Shown: in pieces, positions 1-6,439 of the stretch | How positions within the stretch are numbered: the stretch's first letter is position 1 | How the letters are laid out: the number at the start of each line of letters is the position of its first letter | From: Mycolicibacterium lacusdiani | Lineage (GTDB): Bacteria > Actinomycetota > Actinomycetes > Mycobacteriales > Mycobacteriaceae | DNA: 64,000 bases | Direction of reading: 5' to 3' | NCBI RefSeq assembly: GCF_021916785.1 | Contig: NZ_JAKCFC010000003.1 | Location: forward strand, 496,001-560,000 | The notes under the pieces: model-generated | The model's input: only the letters and a program-made list of their open reading frames with translations | Database searches by the model: none | Told to the model about the DNA's origin: nothing | Translations under genes and position numbers: made by a program

Positions 1-245
1 ACGCGCAGCCGTGGATCGGACGCTTCTGCGAGGGGCTACTGCGCAACGACCCCGACATCGTACGGCTGTTGCGGCACAACCCCTTTCTCGACGAGCCGCC
101 CCGCTACGTGCGAGCGCTGCTGTACCGCTACCGCTTCACCACCGCGCACGAACGCAGGACCGAACGGGCGTGGTGGCACCGAGATCTGGTCGGCACCTTC
201 CTGGCGCCGCTGGACCTGCGCGAACTCGACCGAATGAAGAGGTGA
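1..245 (+). CDS. Lipase maturation factor family protein, C-terminal 80 residues (partial)
   Basis: Only the 3' end is present. The frame is open from base 3 and stops at 243-245. The fragment is rich in Trp, Arg and aromatic residues (WIGRFCEGLLRND, then NPFLDEPPRYVRALLYRYRF, then a WWHRDLVG block), which resembles the C-terminus of the lipase maturation factor (LMF1-like) membrane protein family common in mycobacteria. The start and the membrane segments lie outside the window. The next gene begins 7 bases downstream on the same strand, so the two may be cotranscribed. The family call rests on the C-terminal motif alone. Confidence 0.6.
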   Translation, partial: AQPWIGRFCEGLLRNDPDIVRLLRHNPFLDEPPRYVRALLYRYRFTTAHERRTERAWWHRDLVGTFLAPLDLRELDRMKR

Positions 246-252
246 TGACCAC

Positions 253-828
253 GTGACCGCTGCCGACTTCCTGCCCCCGACCAAGGATCTCGACGACCTG
301 GCCGCCGCAGCGAAGGGCTGCCAGGGCTGCGACCTGTTCCGGGATGCCGACCAGACGGTGTTCGGTGAAGGCGCCCGATCGGCGACCATGATGCTCGTCG
401 GCGAGCAGCCCGGCGACCAGGAGGATCGGACAGGCCGGCCGTTCGTGGGGCCTGCAGGCCGGTTGCTCGACAAGGCGCTGCCCGAGCGTGGCAAGCGCAG
501 GATCCATCAGACGCCCACGCGCACCGAGGTGGTGGCATGCCGGCCGTGGCTGTTCGCCGAACTCGAGGCCGTGAATCCCGACGTGGTGGTCCTGCTGGGC
601 GCGACCGCAGCGAAGGCGCTGCTGGGCAACGACTTTCGGCTCACCGCACATCGGCAGGAGGCGCTGCGCCTGCCCGGTGGCGACGACGTGCCGCCGGTGG
701 ATCCGACCGTGGTGGCGACCGTGCATCCGTCGTCGATCCTGCGCGGGCCCCAGGAGCGACGCGACGAGGCGTTCCAAGCGCTCGTCGACGATCTGCGGTT
801 CGCCGCGGGACTGCTGCCGAACCGGTGA
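253..828 (+). CDS. udgX: UdgX-like uracil-DNA-binding protein with an internal deletion
   Basis: 191 residues from a GTG start 7 bases after the preceding stop. UdgX is a family-4-like uracil-DNA glycosylase relative that becomes covalently joined to uracil sites in DNA through a histidine in its KRRIH loop. Seen here: a CxxC pair (C23, C26) for the iron-sulfur cluster, motif A (GEQPGDQED, residues 50-58), the KRRIH loop (81-85, with H85 present), C96, and the HPSS motif near the C-terminus. Between LLDKAL (71-76) and GKRRIH (80-85) there are only three residues. In the family this interval normally holds a strand with the TNAVKHFK segment, so about 20 residues are missing in frame. Alignment to family 4 places a cluster ligand and active-site residues in that segment. 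The protein may be inactive or altered, or the assembly may have a local deletion. Confidence 0.85.
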   Translation: MTAADFLPPTKDLDDLAAAAKGCQGCDLFRDADQTVFGEGARSATMMLVGEQPGDQEDRTGRPFVGPAGRLLDKALPERGKRRIHQTPTRTEVVACRPWLFAELEAVNPDVVVLLGATAAKALLGNDFRLTAHRQEALRLPGGDDVPPVDPTVVATVHPSSILRGPQERRDEAFQALVDDLRFAAGLLPNR

Positions 829-851
829 TTGCGGGCGGCGCGGGCGGGTAG
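827..851 (+). promoter_or_regulatory. Weak SigF-like promoter for the metallo-hydrolase gene
   Basis: GATT at 827-830, a 15-base spacer, and GGGTAG at 846-851. This resembles the mycobacterial SigF consensus (GTTT, 15-17 bases, GGGTA) with one mismatch in the -35. The ATG at 861 is 9 bases beyond, the same distance as at other candidates in this window, so the mRNA would be nearly leaderless. Confidence 0.35.
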
Positions 852-860
852 CCGGGGGCC

Positions 861-1673
861 ATGTCAACGACCGTCACCGTCACGTTCATCGGCAACGCCA
901 CCACGCTGATCTCGACCGGCGACCTCACGCTGCTGACCGACCCGAACTTCCTGCACCAGGGCCAGCACGCGTACCTCGGCTACGGCCTGCTCTCCAAGCG
1001 ACTGCAACCGCCCGCGCTGACCGTCGACCAGCTACCGAGACTCGACGCGATCGTGTTGTCGCACATGCACGGTGACCACTGGGACCGCGTAGCTCAGAAG
1101 GGGCTCGACCACGGCCTCCCGATCCTGACCACGCACGCGGCAGCAAAGGCGCTGCGCAAGCGCGGCTTTCCGCGTGCGACCGGGATGTCGACGTGGCAGT
1201 CGCACACGCTCACCGGAACGCAGTCGCGGATCACCGTCACGGCGCTGCCCGGCCGGCATGCACCGCTGTGGGCGCAGCGCTTCCTGCCGCCCGTGAACGG
1301 GACCATGCTGGAGTTCGGCCCGCTCGCCGGCAGCGTCATCTCGCGGCTGTACGTCTCGGGCGACACGCTGCTCATCGACGAGTTGTCGGAGATTCCAGCA
1401 CGTTTCGAGTCGATCCATGCCGGGGTGCTGCACCTGGGCGGCACCCGGTTGCCCGCGGGGCCCAAGCTGCCGTTCGGGCTCACGGTGACGATGGACGCCC
1501 AGCAGGGCACCGACGTCGTCGAACTGCTCGACCTGCCGAAGGTCATCCCCGTGCACTTCGACGACTACGGGGTGTTCGCCTCGCCACTGGCCGACTTCGA
1601 GCGAGAAATGGCGCGCCGCGGGCACTCCGAACGACTTCTTCGGGTGACCCGCGGCGCGTCAGTGACTATCTAG
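861..1673 (+). CDS. MBL-fold metallo-hydrolase (UlaG-like)
   Basis: 270 residues. The metal-binding signature HMHGDH is at residues 68-73, preceded by a D-A-I-V-L-S strand typical of the metallo-beta-lactamase fold. Further candidate ligands are the His in GRHAP, the Asp in VSGDT and the His in PVHFDDYG. The short protein with an N-terminal FIGNATTL strand fits the L-ascorbate-6-phosphate lactonase-like (UlaG/YcfU) group of predicted Zn-dependent hydrolases, whose substrates in mycobacteria are unknown. No signal peptide is visible, so it is probably cytoplasmic. It is convergent with dps 10 bases away. Substrate cannot be assigned from sequence. Confidence 0.8.
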   Translation: MSTTVTVTFIGNATTLISTGDLTLLTDPNFLHQGQHAYLGYGLLSKRLQPPALTVDQLPRLDAIVLSHMHGDHWDRVAQKGLDHGLPILTTHAAAKALRKRGFPRATGMSTWQSHTLTGTQSRITVTALPGRHAPLWAQRFLPPVNGTMLEFGPLAGSVISRLYVSGDTLLIDELSEIPARFESIHAGVLHLGGTRLPAGPKLPFGLTVTMDAQQGTDVVELLDLPKVIPVHFDDYGVFASPLADFEREMARRGHSERLLRVTRGASVTI

Positions 1674-1683
1674 CTCGCCGGCG

Positions 1684-2223
1684 CTACCGCGCTGAAGCAG
1701 CGGCACCCTTCTCGGTGTCCTTGCCCTCGTTGGCGAGCTGGCCGCTCGAGTTCTCCAGGTGCGCGCGGACGAACCACTGGAACTTCTCGAGTTCGGCGGC
1801 GTGGCCGATGAGCAGGTCCTGCGACACCAGGTCGAGTTCCTCGAGGCGCTCGATGGTCTTGCGGGTGTCCTCGATGACGCCGTTGTAGACGAGGTCGACG
1901 GCGGCCAGGTGGGCCTGCACGGTGTCGCGGCCGACCGAGTAGTCGTCCCACGTGCGGTCCTTCACGATGGCGCCGGGCGTGCCCTGCGGCGATGCGCCGA
2001 GCGCGGCGATCCGCTCGGCGGCCTCGTCGGCATAGCCGCGGACCAACTCGACCTGCGGGTCGATCATCTCGTGCACCCCGATGAAGTTGGGACCGACGAC
2101 GTTCCAGTGCACGTGCTTGAGCGTCAGGTGGAGGTCGTTGTAGGTGCTGAGCTGCTTCTGCAGCAGGTCGGCGATCTCACGGCCCTGCTGTTCGGACAGG
2201 CCGGGGATGGTGAATTGCGTCAT
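1684..2223 (-). CDS. dps: Dps ferritin-like DNA-protection protein
   Basis: 179 residues, the usual length for mycobacterial Dps1. Dps forms a dodecamer that oxidises and stores iron and binds DNA in starved or oxidatively stressed cells. The ferroxidase residues expected at the dimer interface are visible: H39 in KHVHWN, H51 in GVHE, D66 and E70 in the YADEAAER helix. The C-terminal tail is Lys/Arg/Ala rich, as needed for DNA binding in the M. smegmatis protein. It starts at an ATG preceded by GAAGGAGAAC, a good ribosome binding site. The upstream gap has a GGGTAG box without a convincing -35. Its neighbours are other stress-type genes. Confidence 0.95.
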   Translation of the reverse strand: MTQFTIPGLSEQQGREIADLLQKQLSTYNDLHLTLKHVHWNVVGPNFIGVHEMIDPQVELVRGYADEAAERIAALGASPQGTPGAIVKDRTWDDYSVGRDTVQAHLAAVDLVYNGVIEDTRKTIERLEELDLVSQDLLIGHAAELEKFQWFVRAHLENSSGQLANEGKDTEKGAAASAR

Positions 2224-2336
2224 GGTGTTCTCCTTCGTGGACTACGCGATTGCGTGGACTACGTGATCCGTCCGAAGATCTACCCGGTGGGTGCGCCCGG
2301 CAATCTGACGAGCACGTGACGTATGTCCGAATCTCC

Positions 2337-3032
2337 TCAGCGCGCGTCGCCGCGAACGACCGCGATCCACTCCTCGCGTCGGCCGTGTGGGAGCAACCCC
2401 TCGCGCTCCAGCCACTGGGCCCGTGCCGACATCACCGGCCCGAACGGGACCAGCAGCTCTGCAACCACGTCTGCCCGAAGGCCTGCGGCGCGTAGCGCAC
2501 GCACGGTGGCGCCGATGCCTGCGAACTCCGACTGCACGATCAGCACCGTGCCGCCGTCGGCGAGCATCGATGGCACGTTCTCGCAGAGCGGATCGAGCAC
2601 CAGTCGCCCATCCCGTCCGGCGTTCCACGCCGTCGACGGGCCCGCGACGGGCACGACGTCCGCGCCGTCGTCGAAGGGGACGTACGGCGGGTTGCACGTC
2701 ACGACGTCGAACGGGCCGAACTCCACGGCCCTGGCCCACGACCCGAGGTGGACGTCGACGTTCAGGCCGGCTGCGGCGGCGTTGCTGCGGGCGCATCGCA
2801 CGGCGTCGGCGGACAGGTCGAGGGCGGTGACGTCGGACGCGCCGGATGCCGCCGCGGCCAATCCGACCACGCCGCTACCCGTGCACAGATCGGCGACGCG
2901 GTTGCCGGGCACGCGGCCGGTCGAGCGCAGGACGTCGATCAGCAGGGCCGAGTCGTGCTGCGGCGGGTAGACGTCGGGGGTGACGGTGGGAACGTCGAGA
3001 ACCGTCTCGGCGTGCTGAATTGCAGTAGTCAC
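2337..3032 (-). CDS. HemK/PrmC-like class I SAM-dependent methyltransferase
   Basis: 231 residues from a GTG at 3032 preceded by GGAG; the frame is open far upstream but that part is Arg/Pro-rich non-coding translation. The SAM-binding motif I is DLCTGSGVVG (residues 48-57), followed by an acidic strand end TALDLS. The NPPY motif near residue 112 marks methyltransferases acting on planar amide or amino nitrogens, such as release-factor glutamine (PrmC) or nucleic-acid bases. It is shorter than PrmC and lacks its N-terminal helical domain, so it is probably one of the stand-alone HemK-related enzymes. It is divergent from the PhoU-like gene across about 200 bases. Confidence 0.8.
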   Translation of the reverse strand: MTTAIQHAETVLDVPTVTPDVYPPQHDSALLIDVLRSTGRVPGNRVADLCTGSGVVGLAAAASGASDVTALDLSADAVRCARSNAAAAGLNVDVHLGSWARAVEFGPFDVVTCNPPYVPFDDGADVVPVAGPSTAWNAGRDGRLVLDPLCENVPSMLADGGTVLIVQSEFAGIGATVRALRAAGLRADVVAELLVPFGPVMSARAQWLEREGLLPHGRREEWIAVVRGDAR

Positions 3033-3176
3033 GTGTGCTCCGGCATCTTGAATCAGGTGGTTCACTTCGGTGTTCGCTGACGTGGGGATTCCCCGTCTGC
3101 GCCGAATTAGACCTATCGGTTGAAACCGGATCGAGACTCGTACGTGACCCCCGGAGCAGTTGGAGCTGCGGATCGT

Positions 3177-3202
3177 GTTTGACACCGCCGCACAGCGGGT
3201 AC
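3177..3202 (+). promoter_or_regulatory. SigF-type promoter for the PhoU-like gene
   Basis: GTTT at 3177-3180, a 16-base spacer and GGGTAC at 3197-3202, a close match to the mycobacterial SigF consensus. The GTG start is 28 bases further and has its own GGGGGAGG ribosome binding site, so this transcript would have a leader. A small inverted repeat (ACCGCC and GGCGGT) overlaps the -10 region. Confidence 0.6.
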
Positions 3203-3229
3203 CGGCGGTCTTCGAGCGGGGGAGGAACT

Positions 3230-3910
3230 GTGCGTACCGAATTCCACGCCGAACTCGACCATCTGTCGAGCGAACTCGGTGAGATGTGCGGGATAGCGGC
3301 GTCGTTGATGGAATGTGCGACGGTGGCGCTGGTCCGCGCCGACGGGCCGTGCCTCGACCGGGTGCCGGCCGAACTCGCGCGCCTCGACGCAATCGACGCG
3401 CGTGCCCGGGATCGTGCGATGGCCCTGCTGGCGCTGCAGGCACCGGTCGCCCGCGACCTGCGCATAGTGGTGTCGGCGATTCAGATAGCCGCGGACGCCG
3501 ACCGGATGGGCGGCCTCGCCGCCAACGTCGCGAAGATCGCCCGCCGGCATCATCCCGACGTGGCCGTACCCGAGGTCGCCGCGGAGCACTTCGTCCAGAT
3601 GGGCAGGGTGGCGGTCGACCTCGCGCGCGACGTCCAGTCGGCGGTGCTGACCGGGGACGTGGACCATGCCGAGCGCGTGCAGCACGACGACGACGCGATG
3701 GACGAGCTGCACCGGGGGCTGTTCGGTCTGCTGACCGATTTGCGGTGGAGCCACGGCACCGCATCTGCGGTCGACGTCGTGCTGCTCGGCCGGTTCTACG
3801 AACGCTTCGCCGACCACGCCGTCGAGATCGCCCGCAGGATCGTCTTCCGCTCAACGGGTCGCGCTCCCCTGCGCTTCGACCAACCGCCGGCGCACGTCAT
3901 CCGTCGGTGA
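3230..3910 (+). CDS. PhoU/PhoY-like phosphate signalling regulator
   Basis: 226 residues beginning at GTG 3230, chosen because GGGGGAGG lies 5-11 bases upstream. PhoU proteins are all-helical and link Pst phosphate transport to the SenX3/RegX3-type two-component system. Two PhoU repeats are visible. The first runs from about 8 to 95 and contains the AIDARARDRAMALLALQAPVAR-type helix with R-D-L-R; the second, from about 120 to 205, ends in GRFYERFADHAVEIARRIVF, a strong PhoU signature. No pst or phoR gene is adjacent, so it is an orphan copy. With the SigF-type promoter upstream it is likely the stress-induced paralogue. Confidence 0.88.
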   Translation: MRTEFHAELDHLSSELGEMCGIAASLMECATVALVRADGPCLDRVPAELARLDAIDARARDRAMALLALQAPVARDLRIVVSAIQIAADADRMGGLAANVAKIARRHHPDVAVPEVAAEHFVQMGRVAVDLARDVQSAVLTGDVDHAERVQHDDDAMDELHRGLFGLLTDLRWSHGTASAVDVVLLGRFYERFADHAVEIARRIVFRSTGRAPLRFDQPPAHVIRR

Positions 3911-3923
3911 CGTCCGTGGTCGT

Positions 3924-4100
3924 CTAGGTCGTCGTCGGGGCGCTCTCGCTGGTCGACGTCTCCGACGTGTCGGTGTAGGTCGGCGCATCCTGCGTCGTCC
4001 CGCATGCGGTGACGACGGGCAGCACGGCGACGCCGAGGGCGCACACTCCCGCTGCCACGGTGCGACGCGAGGTTCGGTGAGTCCAAAGCCGGTTGATCAT
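3924..4100 (-). CDS. Small putative lipoprotein, 58 residues
   Basis: A short frame from ATG 4100 to TAG at 3924-3926. The peptide starts MINRLWTHRTSRRT, giving a basic n-region, continues as a hydrophobic stretch (VAAGVCALGVAVLPV) and then VTACG. This fits a lipobox with the cysteine at residue 33, so the mature part would be only about 26 residues and is almost all Thr, Ser, Glu, Asp and Pro. That composition is typical of an unstructured, surface-anchored tail. No clear ribosome binding site precedes the ATG. It is convergent with the PhoU-like gene. I do not recognise a homologue; the coding call rests on the coherent lipoprotein architecture. Confidence 0.55.
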   Translation of the reverse strand: MINRLWTHRTSRRTVAAGVCALGVAVLPVVTACGTTQDAPTYTDTSETSTSESAPTTT

Positions 4101-4137
4101 GAGCTTCAGCTACCCCATGCCGAACGCGACAAACCCT

Positions 4138-4162
4138 GTTTGTGCACCGGTACCCGGGGTAT
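4138..4162 (+). promoter_or_regulatory. Consensus SigF promoter for the DUF4383 gene
   Basis: GTTT at 4138-4141, exactly 15 bases, then GGGTAT at 4157-4162: a full match to the mycobacterial SigF consensus. The ATG at 4194 is 31 bases downstream. Confidence 0.7.
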
Positions 4163-4193
4163 CGCCGAGGCTCCTCCGACCTAAGGACTGAAC

Positions 4194-4685
4194 ATGACCA
4201 GAGCAAACACCGGTGGAACCGCTCGGGTGACCCGCGACCGCACCCCCGTGCAGATGGCCGCGCTCGCGGTCGGGGCCGTCTTCCTGCTCGTCGGCATCGC
4301 CGGCTTCATCCCCGGCGTGACGACGAACTACGACCAGCTCATGGGTGCGGGGCACCACTCCGGGGCCATGCTGCTCGGCATCTTCAACGTGTCGATCCTG
4401 CACAACGTCGTGCACCTGCTTTTCGGCGTCGCGGGCGTGCTGATGGCGCGCACGGCTCCCCTGGCACGCAACTACCTGATCGGCGGCGGCATCATCTACG
4501 CGGTGCTGTTCGCCTACGGCCTGGTGATCGATCACAAGAGTGCCGCGAACTTCGTCCCGCTCAACCAGGCGGACAACTGGCTGCATCTGGTCTTGGCGAT
4601 CGGGATGATCGCGCTCGGGGTGCTCCTGGGCAAGCGGACACTGACGGCCACCAGCTCACCGAACGCGTTGGGCCCCAACGCCTGA
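4194..4685 (+). CDS. DUF4383 membrane protein
   Basis: 163 residues. After a short Arg/Thr-rich cytoplasmic N-terminus there are four predicted membrane helices: about residues 22-42 (MAALAVGAVFLLVGIAGFIP), 68-88, 98-118 and 128-146. Conserved polar features of the family are HHSGAMLLGIFNVSILHNVVH in the second helix region and the N-W-L-H-L segment in the last. DUF4383 proteins are widespread in actinobacteria, often beside stress genes, and have no known function. A consensus SigF promoter precedes it and a strong hairpin follows it, so it looks like a single-gene stress transcript. Confidence 0.85.
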   Translation: MTRANTGGTARVTRDRTPVQMAALAVGAVFLLVGIAGFIPGVTTNYDQLMGAGHHSGAMLLGIFNVSILHNVVHLLFGVAGVLMARTAPLARNYLIGGGIIYAVLFAYGLVIDHKSAANFVPLNQADNWLHLVLAIGMIALGVLLGKRTLTATSSPNALGPNA

Positions 4686-4694
4686 TGGCGAGCT

Positions 4695-4735
4695 GCGGGA
4701 GGGGAGCGTCTCCCCTCCCGCTGCACGGTGTTTTT
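4695..4735 (+). terminator. Intrinsic terminator after the DUF4383 gene
   Basis: A perfect 12-bp inverted repeat (GCGGGAGGGGAG at 4695-4706 and CTCCCCTCCCGC at 4710-4721) with a 3-base loop is followed 9 bases later by five T at 4731-4735. The first three T belong also to the -35 element of the next promoter. Confidence 0.75.
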
Positions 4736-4755
4736 CGACTCTTGCCGTCGGGTAA
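4730..4755 (+). promoter_or_regulatory. SigF-type promoter for the hemerythrin gene
   Basis: GTTT at 4730-4733, 16 bases, GGGTAA at 4750-4755. The element begins inside the T-tract of the preceding terminator, so termination and initiation signals are packed together. The GTG start lies at 4827. Confidence 0.6.
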
Positions 4756-4826
4756 TCGGATCACCGACCGGCGCACAGCCCACGCGCTGTCAGCCCAAGT
4801 CGATTTACCTGCGGAGGCAACTCATC

Positions 4827-5369
4827 GTGACAGAAGACGTCGTCACCTACCTGAAGCAACAGCACGAGGCCATCAGGGCTCTGTTCATCGAGACACTCGA
4901 TGCCAGCACCACCGAGCAGCAGCAGGAGGCATTCGACCGACTGCGCGCGTTGTTGGCGGTGCACGAGACCGCCGAGGAGATGATGGTGCACCCGCGTGTG
5001 CGCCGGAAGGTCGACGGCGGCGCCGCCGTGGCTGACGCTCGGTTGGCCGAGGAGCACGACTCGAAGGATGCGCTGGCGCGGCTGGAGAACATCCCCTGCG
5101 GCACAGCCGAGTTCAGCAAGGAGCTGATTCACTTGCAGGCTGCTGTCCTCGCCCATGCCGAGCACGAGGAGGCTGAGGAGTTCACGCTGTTGGAGACCGA
5201 ACTCGACGACGAGGAACGCCGCAAGATGGCGTCCGCAGTGCAGGCAGCCGAGCGCATCGCGCCGACGCATCCGCACCCAGGGGTCGAGTCCGGGTTCGCG
5301 AACTTCGCCGTCGGGCCGTTCGCGTCGATGCTGGATCGCGCCCGCGATGCACTGCGGGGCGCTGCTTGA
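4827..5369 (+). CDS. Hemerythrin HHE domain protein
   Basis: 180 residues from GTG 4827, which has GCGGAGG 10 bases upstream; a longer frame exists but starts within the promoter. Hemerythrin-like proteins hold a non-haem di-iron centre in a four-helix bundle and act in O2, NO or peroxide sensing or storage. The expected ligand pattern is visible: H13 in helix 1, H46 and E50 in HETAE, H77 in EEHD, and H110/H113 with E117 in the HAEHEEAEE stretch. The last 40 residues (THPHPGVESGF onward) are an extension often found in mycobacterial members. A terminator hairpin follows. Confidence 0.88.
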   Translation: MTEDVVTYLKQQHEAIRALFIETLDASTTEQQQEAFDRLRALLAVHETAEEMMVHPRVRRKVDGGAAVADARLAEEHDSKDALARLENIPCGTAEFSKELIHLQAAVLAHAEHEEAEEFTLLETELDDEERRKMASAVQAAERIAPTHPHPGVESGFANFAVGPFASMLDRARDALRGAA

Positions 5370-5383
5370 TCACTGCTGGTCGG

Positions 5384-5413
5384 ACCGGCCCCCGCCTGCG
5401 CGCGGGGGCCGGT
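5384..5413. terminator. Bidirectional hairpin between convergent genes
   Basis: ACCGGCCCCCGC at 5384-5395 pairs perfectly with GCGGGGGCCGGT at 5402-5413 around a 6-base loop. It lies in the 49-base gap between the hemerythrin gene and the opposite-strand gene ending at 5419. There is no T-tract, as is usual for mycobacterial hairpins of this kind. Confidence 0.65.
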
Positions 5414-5418
5414 TCGCG

Positions 5419-6144
5419 TCAGGAGTCGTTGGCTTCGGCGGCCTCTTCGGGCGTGGGGCGGTTCGGTGCGTCGCGGCCCTCGCGGCTGCGCCGGTAGGCG
5501 GCGCGGCGGAAGTCGGTCAGCCACTGGGGCGTCAGCCGGACGTGCTGGGGCTCGTTGACGATCGGATCGAACGAGATGTCCTCTCCGGAGACGACGCCGT
5601 CGAAGTGCAGGCTTGCGAGAGGCTGGAACTCGTTCAACTTTCGTGCCTGCTCGACGGTGACGTCGAGGCCATCGCCTGATGCGCTGCGGGCGATGTCGGT
5701 GAGGGCCAGTCCGCCGCCGTCGACGGTCGCGGTGATGCGTGCCCGCAGCCACCACAGTTCGTCGTCGTGAGCGAGGGGCATGAGCGTGGAGAACTCCGAG
5801 CCCGTCCAGCCGAGGATCGGGCGCAGCACGGCGCGGCTCAGCGGCCCGTGCACGACCGATGCCAGGAGGATGTCCCACTTGCCCGAGCCTTCGGGCGTCT
5901 CCATGCGCCACGCGAGCCCGCCGATGTCGGGGAGGCGACCTGGGGCACCGAGGGCCTTCGACACCCGGCCGATGATGGGTCCGGAGACCAGCGGTAGGCC
6001 CTCGCCTTCGGGGGCGGTGCGTTCCAGTCGACCGGACATCAGCACCCCGCGCGGGTGGAAGAGCTTGCGGTGCCGCAATTCGGAGCCCCACTGGAAAGGC
6101 AGTGCGATCACGTCTGCTGGTTTCATCCATTTTCCATAACCCAT
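5419..6144 (-). CDS. Conserved protein of unknown function, possibly catalase-superfamily-like
   Basis: 241 residues from the first ATG; a second in-frame ATG at 6126 is an equally good start and would be leaderless behind a weak SigF-like box (GTTT, 15 bases, GGTTAT). The protein carries a HPRGVLMSGRLE strand near the N-terminus, a GPIIGRVSKALG stretch, and a C-terminal FDPIVNEPQHVRLTPQWL segment followed by R-x-x-AYRRSR. This layout recalls small catalase-like beta-barrel proteins, but I cannot find a clear proximal Tyr haem ligand, so the link is tentative. The extreme C-terminus is acidic and probably disordered. No signal peptide or membrane helix is seen. Confidence 0.65.
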   Translation of the reverse strand: MGYGKWMKPADVIALPFQWGSELRHRKLFHPRGVLMSGRLERTAPEGEGLPLVSGPIIGRVSKALGAPGRLPDIGGLAWRMETPEGSGKWDILLASVVHGPLSRAVLRPILGWTGSEFSTLMPLAHDDELWWLRARITATVDGGGLALTDIARSASGDGLDVTVEQARKLNEFQPLASLHFDGVVSGEDISFDPIVNEPQHVRLTPQWLTDFRRAAYRRSREGRDAPNRPTPEEAAEANDS

Positions 6145-6235
6145 TGCGGCGTGCTCAAACGGATTGAACGGGGCGTTCAGGGGCTATACGCGCAGCATGA
6201 GCGCCCTGTTGGGGCGTGCGAGAGGGGAGGCCGCC

Positions 6236-6439
6236 ATGCCTACCGGCAACGCGGTGTCGAAGGTCGTCGAGTACGCGATCCAGACGCCGCACAGCAAGAC
6301 CGTTCTCATGACCACCGAGGACCGTGCCGAGGCCGAGCGCACACTCGACATGCTCGGCGAGGGCCAACTCCTGATGCGGACCGTCACCTACGGCCCGTGG
6401 AAGCCCGCGATCGACGATGCGCATGGCCTGAGCGCCTAG
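6236..6439 (+). CDS. Small conserved hypothetical protein, 67 residues
   Basis: The ATG at 6236 is preceded by AGAGGGGAGG, one of the strongest ribosome binding sites in the window, which decides this start over an upstream in-frame ATG at 6164. The peptide (MPTGNAVSKVVEYAIQTPHS..., with an E-D-R-A-E-A-E-R helix and a final tract VTYGPWKPAID) looks like a small alpha/beta domain with no signal peptide or membrane segment. I do not recognise the family. A possible promoter (TTGAAC at 6164-6169, TATACG at 6185-6190) lies upstream. Its stop overlaps the convergent HNH gene's stop in a shared CTAG. Confidence 0.65.
   Translation: MPTGNAVSKVVEYAIQTPHSKTVLMTTEDRAEAERTLDMLGEGQLLMRTVTYGPWKPAIDDAHGLSA

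Noticed and set aside
2224..2336. SigF promoter for dps
   Set aside because: A GGGTAG box exists on the minus strand but the -35 position reads ATTG, too weak for a call, and it lies about 67 bases from the start.
3035..3229. Longer PhoU-like protein starting upstream at 3035
   Set aside because: The extra residues are Arg/Ser-rich and cover the divergent promoter region; a strong ribosome binding site and the family N-terminus point to GTG 3230.
5129..6130. Large minus-strand reading frame of 333 codons
   Set aside because: It is Arg-rich shadow translation overlapping the hemerythrin gene and the real gene at 5419-6144; high GC makes such frames common.
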